From: Methylococcaceae bacterium UBA4132
GTDB taxonomy: Bacteria; Pseudomonadota; Gammaproteobacteria; Methylococcales; Methylomonadaceae
Assembly: GCA_002380945.1 (NCBI GenBank)
Contig: DFWO01000189.1
Span: 3,139 to 9,916, forward strand
Length of the DNA stretch: 6,778 nucleotides
Reading direction: 5' to 3'
Below, piece after piece: positions 6,557 to 6,778 of the stretch; within the stretch, counting starts at the first letter, position 1, and every line of letters starts with the position of its first letter. A model generated the notes under the pieces. That model did not search any database. It saw only the letters and a list, made by a program, of their open reading frames with translations, and was not told the DNA's origin. The position numbers were made by a program, and so were the translations under genes.

Positions 6557-6778
6557 TTAAGCAGCTTTGTGCTGCATTTCAAACGCTACAGGCGACAGAT
6601 AGCCATTATTGGAATGGAGACGTTGTCGGTTGTAGAAGACTTCGATGTAGTCGAAGATAGATTTTCGGGCAGCTTCACGGGTGTCATAGTTTTCATGGTT
6701 CACGCATTCGGTTTTCAGGGAGTGAAAAAAGCTCTCGGAGACGGCGTTGTCCCAGCAGTTGCCTTTACGGCTCATGCT
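6557..6778 (-). CDS. IS3-family transposase OrfB, C-terminal part (N-terminus off the right edge)
   Basis: The integrase-fold DDE transposase of an IS3-family element, which cuts and joins element ends through a circular intermediate. The window shows only the last 73 residues, ending at the TAA on 6559-6557. The frame stays open to the right edge (a Ser codon precedes the Met at 6775), so that Met is internal. MSRKGNCWDNA followed by SESFFHSLKTE is the diagnostic IS3 C-terminal block. The Glu of SESFF, codon 6736-6734, is the expected third catalytic acidic residue of the DDE triad. The tail FYNRQRLHS plus GYLSP is also characteristic of the rve integrase core. The visible part has no frameshift or stop. 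IS3-family transposases are usually made as an OrfAB fusion by -1 frameshifting, but that region is not visible. Confidence 0.93.
   Translation of the reverse strand, partial: SMSRKGNCWDNAVSESFFHSLKTECVNHENYDTREAARKSIFDYIEVFYNRQRLHSNNGYLSPVAFEMQHKAA

Larger units (their letters stand above)
6532..6778 (-). mobile_element. IS3-family insertion sequence, terminal (right-end) part only
   Basis: The segment contains the 3' end of an IS3-family transposase gene read on the reverse strand, followed by a short non-coding end. The outer boundary is estimated from the TG dinucleotide expected at IS3-family tips. TG occurs at 6528, 6530 and 6532, so the exact edge is uncertain by a few bases. The rest of the element (orfA, most of orfB and the left inverted repeat) lies beyond the right edge, so target-site duplication and completeness cannot be judged. 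Confidence 0.85.

Noticed and set aside
1..6778. CRISPR array, tRNA, rRNA or riboswitch
   Set aside because: No regularly spaced direct repeats, no cloverleaf-like segment with a T-loop consensus and no known riboswitch core sequence were found by eye in the non-coding parts.

Overview
The window looks like chromosomal DNA from a moderately AT-rich gammaproteobacterium. The clearest taxonomic hint is a near-complete ApaH (Ap4A hydrolase), a family found mostly in beta- and gammaproteobacteria. Two outer-membrane TonB-dependent receptors confirm a Gram-negative cell. The style of the intergenic palindromes and the receptor sequences would fit a methanotroph-like (Methylococcales) or Thiotrichales genome. 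That narrower placement is an impression from memory and was not tested.

Layout, left to right. (1) 1-780 (+): apaH, cut by the left edge and lacking only about 15 N-terminal residues. (2) 781-1260: a 480-nt AT-rich spacer holding one imperfect palindromic repeat and, near its right end, the probable promoter/operator of the next gene. (3) 1261-3675 (+): a TonB-dependent receptor of 804 residues. (4) A 64-nt gap with a strong perfect hairpin. (5) 3740-6199 (+): a second, paralogous TonB-dependent receptor of 819 residues. (6) 6200-6531: non-coding or decayed DNA with a third palindrome and one doubtful 53-codon reverse-strand frame. (7) 6532-6778 (-): the terminal part of an IS3-family insertion sequence, running off the right edge.

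The functional core is the tandem receptor pair. Both have a signal peptide, a Thr/Lys/Ala-rich spacer, an identical TonB box (EMTVTD), a closely related plug and an aromatic C-terminal residue. They diverge strongly in the barrel and its loops. This is the pattern expected when an ancestral receptor duplicated and the copies specialised for different ligands or ligand forms. Neither has an N-terminal signalling (STN) domain, and no sigma/anti-sigma pair, TonB-ExbBD or periplasmic/ABC transporter gene is visible, so the substrate cannot be assigned. An extended -10 promoter overlapped by a short dyad lies just upstream of the first receptor and probably drives the pair.

There is no CRISPR array, tRNA, rRNA or recognisable riboswitch. 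I found no convincing new biological system. The most worthwhile items are the divergent tandem receptors, the dyad over their promoter and the three different palindromes at the gene boundaries.
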